DNA of 64,000 nucleotides from Actinomycetota bacterium (GTDB taxonomy: Bacteria; Actinomycetota; UBA4738; HRBIN12): assembly GCA_035697485.1 (NCBI GenBank), contig DASSCU010000056.1, positions 1 through 64,000 of the forward strand, in the 5' to 3' direction. Made by a program: the position numbers and the translations under genes. The notes beneath the pieces were generated by a model. It made no database searches, was not told the DNA's origin, and saw nothing but the letters and a program-made list of their open reading frames with translations. Shown piece after piece: positions 32,166 to 39,134 of the stretch (within the stretch, counting starts at the first letter, position 1; each line of letters opens with the position of its first letter).

Positions 32166-33086
32166 TCAGCTCGCGTCGGCCACCCAGTACAGCGGGTCGC
32201 CCGCACCGAGGTCGGTGATCCCGGCGTCGATCAGCGCCCCCGCAACGAGCGTGCGGCGGTGGGCGGCGAACGTCAGTACGTGGGCGATCATGCCGCCATA
32301 TGTCATGACCACAACGGGCTCGCACAGAGCGTCGACGAACGTCTCGTCGAGACGTCCGTGCTCGACGGTCTCGCCGACCGTCTCGAGGAAGGCCGTGCCC
32401 TCAATCGCGAGCCGTGCGCGCATCGACTCGATCGACTCGCCGCGCTCGACGTCGAAGTCGTAGGGGCGGGCGTCGATCGTCGCGTTCCACATCGCCATCT
32501 GCCCGACGAGGCGGGAGAGCAGCGACCGCATCGTCGGATCGTCGTCGACGCCCTCGACCGAGATCGTGATCGGCGCGTCGAGACGCTCGTCGCTCAGCGT
32601 GGCGGCCCGGTCGATCATCTCGCCGACCAGCCAGACGTGATGCCGCACCATCGTCTGCAACAGATCCATCGTTCCCACCTTCCCGCGTGCCGGGAACCTC
32701 AGGCGTCCCGGCGGATGGAAGTGCACGTCGCTCGGAGCGTCGAGCTGGAACCGCATCGGATGCCGCCGCCACACGGTGGGAGACGTCCCGTAGGCACGGG
32801 CGAACGCCCGGGTGAACGCCTCATGCGAGGAGTACCCGGCCTCCACCGCGACGTCGAGCACGGTCCGGTCGGTCGTCACGAGCCGGTAGGCCGCGCGTTC
32901 GAGGAGCACGCGTCGGCGGAGCGCGGCCGGGGGCTCGCCGGCCGCGGCGGAAATCATCCGGTCGAAATGGAACCGGGACAGATGCAGCCGGGCGGCGAGC
33001 TCATCGCCCGAGGCATCGTGGTCGTCGAGGCTCTCCGCGAGCACGTCGATGAACGCAGCGAATGTGTCGGTGAGCAAGGTGCTCAT
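32166..33086 (-). CDS. AraC-type regulator fused to a DinB-like domain
   Basis: Residues 1-115 form an AraC/XylS DNA-binding module: LHLSRFHFDRMISAAAGEPP, RRRVLLERAAYRLVTTDRTV and GYSSHEAFTRAFARAYGTSP. The remaining 190 residues are a DinB/YfiT-like four-helix domain (LLQTMVRHHVWLVGEMIDRA, MTYGGMIAHVLTFAAHRRTL) with conserved histidines that may bind metal. The domain may sense a small thiol or metal. The start overlaps the stop of the LLM gene upstream (ATGA, 33083-33086), so the two share a transcript. Confidence 0.85.
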   Translation of the reverse strand: MSTLLTDTFAAFIDVLAESLDDHDASGDELAARLHLSRFHFDRMISAAAGEPPAALRRRVLLERAAYRLVTTDRTVLDVAVEAGYSSHEAFTRAFARAYGTSPTVWRRHPMRFQLDAPSDVHFHPPGRLRFPARGKVGTMDLLQTMVRHHVWLVGEMIDRAATLSDERLDAPITISVEGVDDDPTMRSLLSRLVGQMAMWNATIDARPYDFDVERGESIESMRARLAIEGTAFLETVGETVEHGRLDETFVDALCEPVVVMTYGGMIAHVLTFAAHRRTLVAGALIDAGITDLGAGDPLYWVADAS

Positions 33087-33916
33087 GCCAGGTTCGGCGG
33101 TCCAGCCTCGAGTCGGTCCCGTACTTGTGTCAGACGCTCCAGCGCGTGGTGCGGCATCTCCCATCGCGTCTCGAGCCACCACGTGCATCCGGCATCAGCC
33201 CATGGAGCCACGATGTCCTTCGCTTCGCGAGGGTCGCCGGCCGGTGTCTCACCCTCCCCGATCACGTCGAAGTCCTCGGACACGCCGCGTTCCGTGAGCC
33301 ACGCGCGCAGGTCGCGGATGTCGCTCGGCGACGTCTCGCCCTCTTCGAGGTCGAATTGCGGCACGATGCCGTCACAGCGGACTACCCGCGCCATCGACCT
33401 CTCACGCGGCCAGAGCCCCACCACCCATATCGGGATGCGTTGCTGAACCGGCCGAGCGACGCGCATCTGCTCGTCACGACCGAGCTCAAACGCGTACCAG
33501 CGACCCCGGTAGCTCGTGCCGCCGTCCAACAGCGTACGGATCAGGTCGATGCCCTCGTCGAGCCGCCCGGCCCGCTCACGCAGATCGGTCGGTTCGCCCG
33601 TTGAGGGTAGGTCGGGCGCTACCGCACCGAGCCCGACGGTGAGGAGGGACCGGCCCTCGGAGAGCTGGTCGAGCGTGGCGACCTGGCTTGCCACCTTCCA
33701 GGGCCGTCGCCAGGGCAGCGGGGTGAGGAGGGTTCCGAGCCGTATCCGCGAGGTTCGGGTCGCGATCGCCGAGAGGAGCCCCCACGCGTCGACGCCGTAG
33801 GCGGCCTCCCAGACGAAGACTCCGTCCCAGCCCGCCTCTTCGGCGACCTGCGCGAGGTCGAGCTGCTCTCTCGCAGTGCCGCCCGGAAGGATCACGCCCA
33901 TCCGCATGGTCGCCAT
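33083..33916 (-). CDS. LLM-class flavin/F420-dependent oxidoreductase
   Basis: The 277-residue TIM-barrel protein reads MRMGVILPGGTAREQLDLAQ, EEAGWDGVFVWEAAYGVDAW, TSRIRLGTLLTPLPWRRPWK, LDQLSEGRSLLTVGLGAVAP. This is the bacterial luciferase/F420 reductase pattern. In actinobacteria many such enzymes use F420. The substrate is unknown. It is coupled to the AraC-DinB gene, which may regulate it. Confidence 0.88.
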   Translation of the reverse strand: MATMRMGVILPGGTAREQLDLAQVAEEAGWDGVFVWEAAYGVDAWGLLSAIATRTSRIRLGTLLTPLPWRRPWKVASQVATLDQLSEGRSLLTVGLGAVAPDLPSTGEPTDLRERAGRLDEGIDLIRTLLDGGTSYRGRWYAFELGRDEQMRVARPVQQRIPIWVVGLWPRERSMARVVRCDGIVPQFDLEEGETSPSDIRDLRAWLTERGVSEDFDVIGEGETPAGDPREAKDIVAPWADAGCTWWLETRWEMPHHALERLTQVRDRLEAGPPNLA

Positions 33917-34064
33917 GATGCCGCAGCCGGTTCGGTCGTGACTTGATCGCGTTTGCGGTCTTCGGCACCGAGGATCTACCGACTTCTTCAACCGCGGTGT
34001 CGCAGATCCGCGTTCGGCCGCAGCATGCCGCTGCACGTACCGTCGCGCGTGGCCGCGATCCGAC

Positions 34065-34658
34065 CTAGAGGGCCACATGCCGTAGCACGAGGTCCAGTGG
34101 CCCCGGCACGTCCGCGAGGTCGAGCGCCTCGACGAGGTAGGTGGCGTACGCTTCCTTCCGCCCGCTCCTCGTCCCCATGAAACGCCGGAGCTGCGCCTCG
34201 ATCGGACGACCTCGCTGGGCTGGCTGGCGCTGCAACGTGCGAAACGTCGAGAGATCCCCGCGGGCCTCCAGGATCGCCTCGACACTCGTCGCACCGAGGG
34301 CGCGGATCAGCTCGTCCTCGAGGTCCGCCTCGCAGACGAAGAAGCCGAGGCGCTCGAGATCGGCTCGCGTCGGGCCGAGAGTAAGCCCGGCCCGCTCGAG
34401 GGCGCGCCGGTAGTCGTCCTCCTCTGGCGCGTCCACGAGCCCCGCCAGCCGAAGGTCGAGCCCGGCCGGGCCGAACCGGTCGACCGCGTACCGCACGTTC
34501 TTCGATCCCCCCATCGCGACGATCGCGACGCCCTCTGAGGCCAGATCGCGGCCGCGTCTCGCGGCGAGGGTTTCGAGGGCGCGGCGGTCGCTCACGCCTT
34601 CGACGAGCACGATCGTGCGTGCGGACGCATCGATCGCGGCGAACCTCCAGGCGTGCAT
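34065..34658 (-). CDS. stand-alone TOPRIM-domain protein (OLD-like)
   Basis: The 197-residue protein carries a TOPRIM fold: TIVLVEGVSDRRALETLAA (catalytic Glu), GLVDAPEEDDYRRAL (DxD-like acidic block) and FFVCEADLEDELIRALG. These match the nuclease part of OLD-family proteins but without the ATPase domain. ATP-less OLD TOPRIM proteins occur widely in actinobacteria, and their role is unknown. The start could also be GTG 34676. It lies downstream of the cyclase gene on the same strand. Confidence 0.75.
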   Translation of the reverse strand: MHAWRFAAIDASARTIVLVEGVSDRRALETLAARRGRDLASEGVAIVAMGGSKNVRYAVDRFGPAGLDLRLAGLVDAPEEDDYRRALERAGLTLGPTRADLERLGFFVCEADLEDELIRALGATSVEAILEARGDLSTFRTLQRQPAQRGRPIEAQLRRFMGTRSGRKEAYATYLVEALDLADVPGPLDLVLRHVAL

Positions 34659-34730
34659 CTGGACCACGCTACCCACGGTGCGAGCGCGCGACGCACTGAG
34701 CCGCGCGATGGGCCCCCGCCGAGGACGGGG

Positions 34731-36002
34731 TCACCGTGCACTGACGAGATACCAGGTCTCCATCTCGCCTTTGCCCTTGACCTCGATCGTTCCCCGTCGT
34801 CGGCAGACGAACGCATCCCCCAACAGCTCGTACGTGGCACGTGTGATCTGGATCTCGCCGGGGGTGCCGTTGGACTCCATGCGGCTCGCCGTGTTCACGG
34901 CATCCCCCCACAGGTCGTAGAGGAAGCGCTTCGTGCCGATCACGCCGGCCGTGACCGGTCCGGTGTTGATGCCGATCCGCAACTCGAGCCCGTCGTGGCC
35001 GGCGGTCGCCGACCCCGCGACCGAGTCCCGCATGTCCAGCGCCAGCAGGGCGGCCCGGCGCGCATGATCGGCGCAAGGATCCGGTACGCCCGCCGCGGCC
35101 ATGTACGCATCGCCGATCGTCTTGATCTTCTCGAGCCCGTGTCGTTCAACGAGCGTGTCGAATCGCGAGAACAGCTGATCGAGGGTGCCCACGACCTCGG
35201 CCGGTGTCAGGCGCTGCGACAGGGGCGTGAAGTCCACGACGTCGGCGAAGACGATCGTGGCTGACTCGACGTGATCGGCGATCGACCCTGCGCCGGCTTT
35301 CAGGCGCTCCGCGATCGCGCTCGGCAACACGTTCGTGAGCAGCGCCTCGGACCGGCCCTGCTCGGCCCGCAGCGCCGTCAGCGCCGCGTTGCGTTGGGAG
35401 GCGAAGCTCGCGAGCACCGTGAACGCGACCGCGCCGGTGCCGACCACGTTGAGCGCCAGCATCGTCGTCGTGAACCACGTCGGCACGTCGATGTCGGTGA
35501 AGAACACCTCGCCCGCGACGCCCAGGAGCACGAAGGCTGCCACGAACCCCATGAACCACCAGAGGGCCCGACGCACCTCGAGGAACACGAGCGCCCCGAG
35601 GGGAGCCAGCATGCCCCACAGCCCGACCCCTCCCGAGGGCAGGAACCCGCCCGACACCATCTGTCCGAGCGTCGTCATGAGGAGCACGTCCAGGAGCTGC
35701 GTGGTGAGGAACGGTCCGAACGTCCTGGTCCTCGAGAAGACCACCAACGAGCCGAGCGAGATCGCGAAGTAGACGAATGGAAGCACCCCGACCCATGAGC
35801 CGAAGGCGAGGTACGAGGCGCCCCACACAAGGGACACGGGCAGGATCAGCACCGCGAGCAGCACGAGGAGCGCCTTCTTCTGACGCAGGTCGTCGTCGTC
35901 CCTGGGATCGGCTCCGATCCCGGCGAGCCGAGCCGTCAGCCCAGCCACCCAACCGTTACTCGGTTGGCCTCCCGATCCGGACCGGCTCTGCGGCACCTCC
36001 AC
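34731..36002 (-). CDS. membrane-anchored class III adenylate cyclase
   Basis: About 423 residues from GTG 36002: six membrane helices (LLVLLAVLILPVSLVWGASY, FVYFAISLGSLVVF and further) lead into a coiled linker. The catalytic domain (about 240-415) contains ATIVFADVVDFTPLSQRL, KIKTIGDAYMAAAGVPDP and LYDLWGDAVNTASRME. Both metal aspartates, the substrate lysine (KTIGD), the LWGD aspartate and the Asn/Arg pair are all present, so ATP is the expected substrate. The frame is open to 36140, but the neighbouring broken gene ends at 36035, which favours 36002. Confidence 0.88.
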   Translation of the reverse strand: MEVPQSRSGSGGQPSNGWVAGLTARLAGIGADPRDDDDLRQKKALLVLLAVLILPVSLVWGASYLAFGSWVGVLPFVYFAISLGSLVVFSRTRTFGPFLTTQLLDVLLMTTLGQMVSGGFLPSGGVGLWGMLAPLGALVFLEVRRALWWFMGFVAAFVLLGVAGEVFFTDIDVPTWFTTTMLALNVVGTGAVAFTVLASFASQRNAALTALRAEQGRSEALLTNVLPSAIAERLKAGAGSIADHVESATIVFADVVDFTPLSQRLTPAEVVGTLDQLFSRFDTLVERHGLEKIKTIGDAYMAAAGVPDPCADHARRAALLALDMRDSVAGSATAGHDGLELRIGINTGPVTAGVIGTKRFLYDLWGDAVNTASRMESNGTPGEIQITRATYELLGDAFVCRRRGTIEVKGKGEMETWYLVSAR

Positions 36003-36034
36003 CGACGCATCGTACGGAGAGGGCCTGCGGGCAG

Positions 36035-36506
36035 CTACGACATCGGTACCGGAAGTCGCTCGTCGACGCCATCCGCGAGGATGAAGCGGGCCGCCGCGGT
36101 CGCCTGGTAGAGGCGGTGCCTGCGGGGAGGGTGACGTCATTGCGCCCCCACTCGGCGAGTCCCTGCGCTATCGACTCGCGCGAGAAGCTCTCGATCGGTC
36201 GAGGTCGTCGCCCGCGATCTCGCTCGCCGCGGCCTCCACGTATACGGCCTGGCGGTGCTCGGGCGTCGTTCGGGAGTCATAGATCACGATCGCGACGTCG
36301 GGACGCGAGGCGATGTTCCGCGAGTGCCGGGTCGTCGCCGACGAGACCCACAGGAAGCGCCTGTGGTCGGGACTCGCGAACCACACGGGCGTCGCCCAGG
36401 GCGTTCCCACCTCGTCGGCCGTGGCCAGGGTCATGAAGCGGTTCGCGTCGATCACCGATCGCAAGATCTTGAGGCGATCCTCGTGGAGCTGATGGGGCCG
36501 GCTCAT
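36035..36506 (-). pseudogene. pyridoxamine 5'-phosphate oxidase-fold protein, two frameshifts
   Basis: The N-terminal 100 residues are a normal PNPOx-like split barrel: ILRSVIDANRFMTLATADEV, TPWATPVWFASPDHRRFLWV, NIASRPDVAIVIYDSRTTPE and AVYVEAAASEIAGDDLDRS. Then the frame ends early. The coding pattern continues in a second frame (IESFSRESIAQGLAEWGRND, VTLPAGTA, to about 36115) and a third (YQATAARFILADGVDERLPV), stopping at 36035. The intact protein would be about 157 residues, normal for this family of flavin or F420 oxidoreductases. Either the gene is dead or two bases are wrong. Confidence 0.7.
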
Positions 36507-36525
36507 CGTGATCGGCTCCGCATGA

Positions 36526-36933
36526 TCAGCCGGTCGCAGGACGGTAGCGCAGCCACAGGACGCCTGACCGGAACGGGGTCGACGCGACGAGCTCGAGGCG
36601 CACCGGGCCCACGCCGTCGAAGATCCTCGGGCCCTCCGCCGAGATGAACGGGTTGATCCAGAACCAGAACTCGTCGACCGTACTCTGGCGGGTCAGCGTG
36701 TGCGCGAGCTCCCCGCATCCGGACACGATCAGGTTTCCGCGGTGCTCTGCCTTCAGGGCAGGGATGGCCTCGTCGAGGCCGCCCGAGATCAGGCTGGCAC
36801 TCCACTCCAGCGGCTCGGTCAGCGTCCTCGACGCGACGTACTTCGGCATCGGGTTGATCCGCTCGGCGAGGCGAGCCATCGTCGGATCGTCGGCGAGCTG
36901 CGGCCACACGGCCGCAAGGCCCTCGTATGCCGG
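36526..36933 (-). pseudogene. dihydrofolate reductase-family protein lacking its N-terminus
   Basis: The frame starts abruptly as AYEGLAAVWPQLADDPTMAR, continues LAERINPMPKYVASRTLTEP and GNLIVSGCGELAHTL, and ends with FRSGVLWLRYRPATG. This is the RibD_C/DHFR pattern from the middle onward. The first 55-60 residues, including the NADPH-binding start seen in the three paralogs at 9.8-11.9 kb, are missing. The upstream membrane gene ends with TAG in the same frame directly before the fragment, so a deletion probably joined the two. Confidence 0.65.
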
Positions 36934-37410
36934 CTAGAGCGCGACCAGCGCCGCGAGGAAGAGCCCGAACGCCACCCACGTCGCCGCGAGCTGGATCCAG
37001 TTGATCGTGAAGTACTTCCTCCGTCCGGCTTCCCAGTCCGCGGGCAACGCGTCGGGGTCCCAGGCCAGGATCACGTCGTAGAGCGGTTCCTTCCACACGT
37101 TGGAGACAACGTACACCCCGACGATCACGAGCCCGAGGCCGATCGCGGTGAGCACGAACGAGGTGGAGCTCGCATCGCCCCAGAGCATGATGAGCGCGAC
37201 GATCGGCGCGACGGCCATCCCGATCGCGCAGACGTAGTTGAACCAGGCCTTCCTGCCGACCGGAAGGAAGGCCCGCATGAAGCCCAGGAAGCCCGGGCCG
37301 TCCATCGCCGCGAGCATCTTGTGCATCACCAAGGTCAACACGCCCAGGAGGCCAGACCATAGCCCCGAGAACACGACCCCTGCTGCGAGCGCCCACTCCT
37401 CACCCGTCAT
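36934..37410 (-). CDS. hypothetical membrane protein (DUF1772-like)
   Basis: The 158-residue protein has four membrane helices: EEWALAAGVVFSGLWSGLLG, WFNYVCAIGMAVAPIVALIM, FVLTAIGLGLVIVGVYVVSN and INWIQLAATWVAFGLFLAAL. The third loop holds VWKEPLYDVILAWDPDALPA and the polar WEAGRRKYFT before the last helix, a layout like DUF1772/anthrone-oxygenase-type membrane proteins. Assignment is tentative. A deletion may have removed DNA directly after its stop. Confidence 0.55.
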   Translation of the reverse strand: MTGEEWALAAGVVFSGLWSGLLGVLTLVMHKMLAAMDGPGFLGFMRAFLPVGRKAWFNYVCAIGMAVAPIVALIMLWGDASSTSFVLTAIGLGLVIVGVYVVSNVWKEPLYDVILAWDPDALPADWEAGRRKYFTINWIQLAATWVAFGLFLAALVAL

Positions 37411-37499
37411 GCACGACCACCCCCCTTTTGTTGCGCCACAGCCTATGCGGACGACCCGGAGCTGTGAAGGCGGGGGCCGAGATGTCCTGGTCCCGGGTG

Positions 37500-37530
37500 G
37501 CCCTCGACGCTCTGTCGTCTGCTCGAGGGC
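37500..37530. repeat. 8-bp hairpin upstream of the arsenic-type operon
   Basis: GCCCTCGA (37500-37507) and TCGAGGGC (37523-37530) are exact inverted repeats with a 15-base loop. A TTTA run follows on the plus strand. It sits just before the predicted promoter of the monooxygenase gene. It could insulate that operon from upstream transcripts or act as a regulator site; no function is proven. Confidence 0.4.
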
Positions 37531-37536
37531 TTTACA

Positions 37537-37565
37537 TTGACATCCCTCGGTTTAATCGATAGACG
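37537..37565 (+). promoter_or_regulatory. candidate promoter for a leaderless mono-oxygenase/ArsR transcript
   Basis: TTGACA (37537-37542) and TAGACG (37560-37565) are separated by 17 bases in an AT-rich patch that contains TTTAATCGATAG. The predicted start of transcription falls at or next to the ATG at 37573, and no ribosome-binding site precedes it, so the mRNA is likely leaderless. The ArsR encoded downstream probably binds over this patch. Confidence 0.5.
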
Positions 37566-37572
37566 TAGATAT

Positions 37573-38685
37573 ATGCGAAGCTCGGCTCCTTCACGAGAGC
37601 CCGACGCTCCCGTGATCGTCGTGGGCGCCGGCCAGTCGGGACTCGCGGCCGCGCGGGCGTTGCGCACGCACGGGATGCAGACTCTGGTCCTCGAAGCCGA
37701 CGAACGACCGGCGGGGTCCTGGCCCCGCTACTACGACAGCCTGCGCCTCTTCTCGCCCGCGGAGTTCAGCTCGATGCCGGGCATGCCGTTCCCGGGAGAG
37801 CCGGGCCGCTACCCCACGCGCGACGAGGTGGCCGACTACCTCGAGCGGTACGCGACGGAGATCGACGTCGAGATCCGGTTCGACACCCGCGTGGAAACCG
37901 TCCACCAGGACGGCCGAGGGTTCGTCGTGCTCGCGGCCGACGGACGATCGTTCCGCGCCTCGGGCATCGTGGCGGCCAGCGGATCGTTCTCGAACCCGTA
38001 CCGACCGACGTTGACCGGCGAGGAGAGCTTCACGGGGGATCTCGTGCACGTCGCCGACTACCGTAGCCCCGCCCCGTACGTCGGCCGACGGGTCGTCGTC
38101 GTCGGTGCCGGTGACTCAGCGGCGCAGGTCGCGGCCGAACTCGCAACGCTGGCGACCGTCACGCTCGCCTCGCGACATCCGGTGCGGTTCATCCCCCAGC
38201 GCCTCCGAGGCGAAGACGTGCACTACTGGCTGCGCGAGACGGGGTTCGACGCGCTCCCCGCAGTCTGGCTCAACACGATCACCGATGGGGCCGTGATCAC
38301 CGACAGCGTGGGGTTCGAGCAAGCCCTGGCCGAGGACCGCCTCGATCAGCGGCCGATGTTCGTCGCCCTCGATGGAGACCAGGTGAAGTGGAGCGACGGG
38401 CAGCGCGAGCGGGTCGAGGCGATCATCCTCGCCACCGGATACCGACCCAGCGTCGACTACCTGCGCGAACTCGGCGCCCTCGACGTTGACGGAGCGCCGA
38501 TCCACGTCGGCGGCATCTCCACCACGCATCCCGGTTTGGTGTACGTCGGGCTCGAGCTCCAACGCTCCTATGCCTCCAACACGCTGCGGGGTGTCAGCGA
38601 CGACGCCGACGCCGTGATCGCGCCCCTGGTCGCCTGGGTGCTTGATGCACCGGCTTTGGTCGGTCTGCCGAAGAGAGGAGGTTGA
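37573..38685 (+). CDS. flavin-dependent monooxygenase, ArsO-like
   Basis: The 370-residue protein has two dinucleotide motifs: VIVVGAGQSGLAAARALRTH (FAD) and VVVVGAGDSAAQVAAELATL (NADPH). Between them is a GSWPRYYDSLRLFSPAEFSS segment typical of ArsO/CzcO-like flavoproteins, and ATGYRPSVDYLRELG lies near the end. ArsO-type enzymes are found in arsenic-resistance operons. The next gene, an ArsR with a CVCEL motif, is co-directional with a 4-base gap, so an arsenic role is likely but not proven; no arsenite pump or arsM is nearby. Confidence 0.82.
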   Translation: MRSSAPSREPDAPVIVVGAGQSGLAAARALRTHGMQTLVLEADERPAGSWPRYYDSLRLFSPAEFSSMPGMPFPGEPGRYPTRDEVADYLERYATEIDVEIRFDTRVETVHQDGRGFVVLAADGRSFRASGIVAASGSFSNPYRPTLTGEESFTGDLVHVADYRSPAPYVGRRVVVVGAGDSAAQVAAELATLATVTLASRHPVRFIPQRLRGEDVHYWLRETGFDALPAVWLNTITDGAVITDSVGFEQALAEDRLDQRPMFVALDGDQVKWSDGQRERVEAIILATGYRPSVDYLRELGALDVDGAPIHVGGISTTHPGLVYVGLELQRSYASNTLRGVSDDADAVIAPLVAWVLDAPALVGLPKRGG

Positions 38686-38689
38686 GCCG

Positions 38690-39043
38690 ATGCCTGTCAG
38701 CCTGGAGCTCACCCCGAAGGTCAAGCGTCTCCCGGGCGAGCCGACGTCGGCACCGGTCGTTTACCCGGACGTGCATCGCGAGGAGGCGGCAGCCATCGCC
38801 GAGGTCGCCAAGGCATTGAGTGATCCGGTCCGTGTGCAGCTGATCGACGTGCTGCGGAAGCACGCAGGGAAGGTGTGCGTGTGCGAACTGGTCCCCCTGT
38901 TCGACCTCTCCCAGTCCACCGTCTCCCATCACCTCAAGGTGCTGCGGCAGGCCCGCTTGGTCGGCTCGGAGCGCCAGGGACTGTGGGCCTACTATTACGT
39001 AGTCCCTGAACGGCTGCAGGAGCTGTCCACCTGGCTCGCCTGA
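38690..39043 (+). CDS. arsR: ArsR metalloid-responsive repressor
   Basis: The 117-residue winged-helix protein contains KVCVCELVPLFDLSQSTVSH followed by HLKVLRQARLVG. The CVCEL motif at the start of the recognition region is the classic arsenite/antimonite-binding site of ArsR (CxC). The C-terminus (WAYYYVVPERLQELSTWLA) is typical. AGGAGG lies ahead of the ATG. It is the second gene of the monooxygenase operon and probably represses it until As(III) or a thiol-reactive metalloid binds. Confidence 0.87.
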   Translation: MPVSLELTPKVKRLPGEPTSAPVVYPDVHREEAAAIAEVAKALSDPVRVQLIDVLRKHAGKVCVCELVPLFDLSQSTVSHHLKVLRQARLVGSERQGLWAYYYVVPERLQELSTWLA

Positions 39044-39134
39044 TGGCTCCGCGCGAATCGTGGTCCGTCATGTATCGGGGCGACCGACGAACGCCCGACT
39101 CGACTTAAGGCAGGAAGGCGAGCACCATCGTTCG

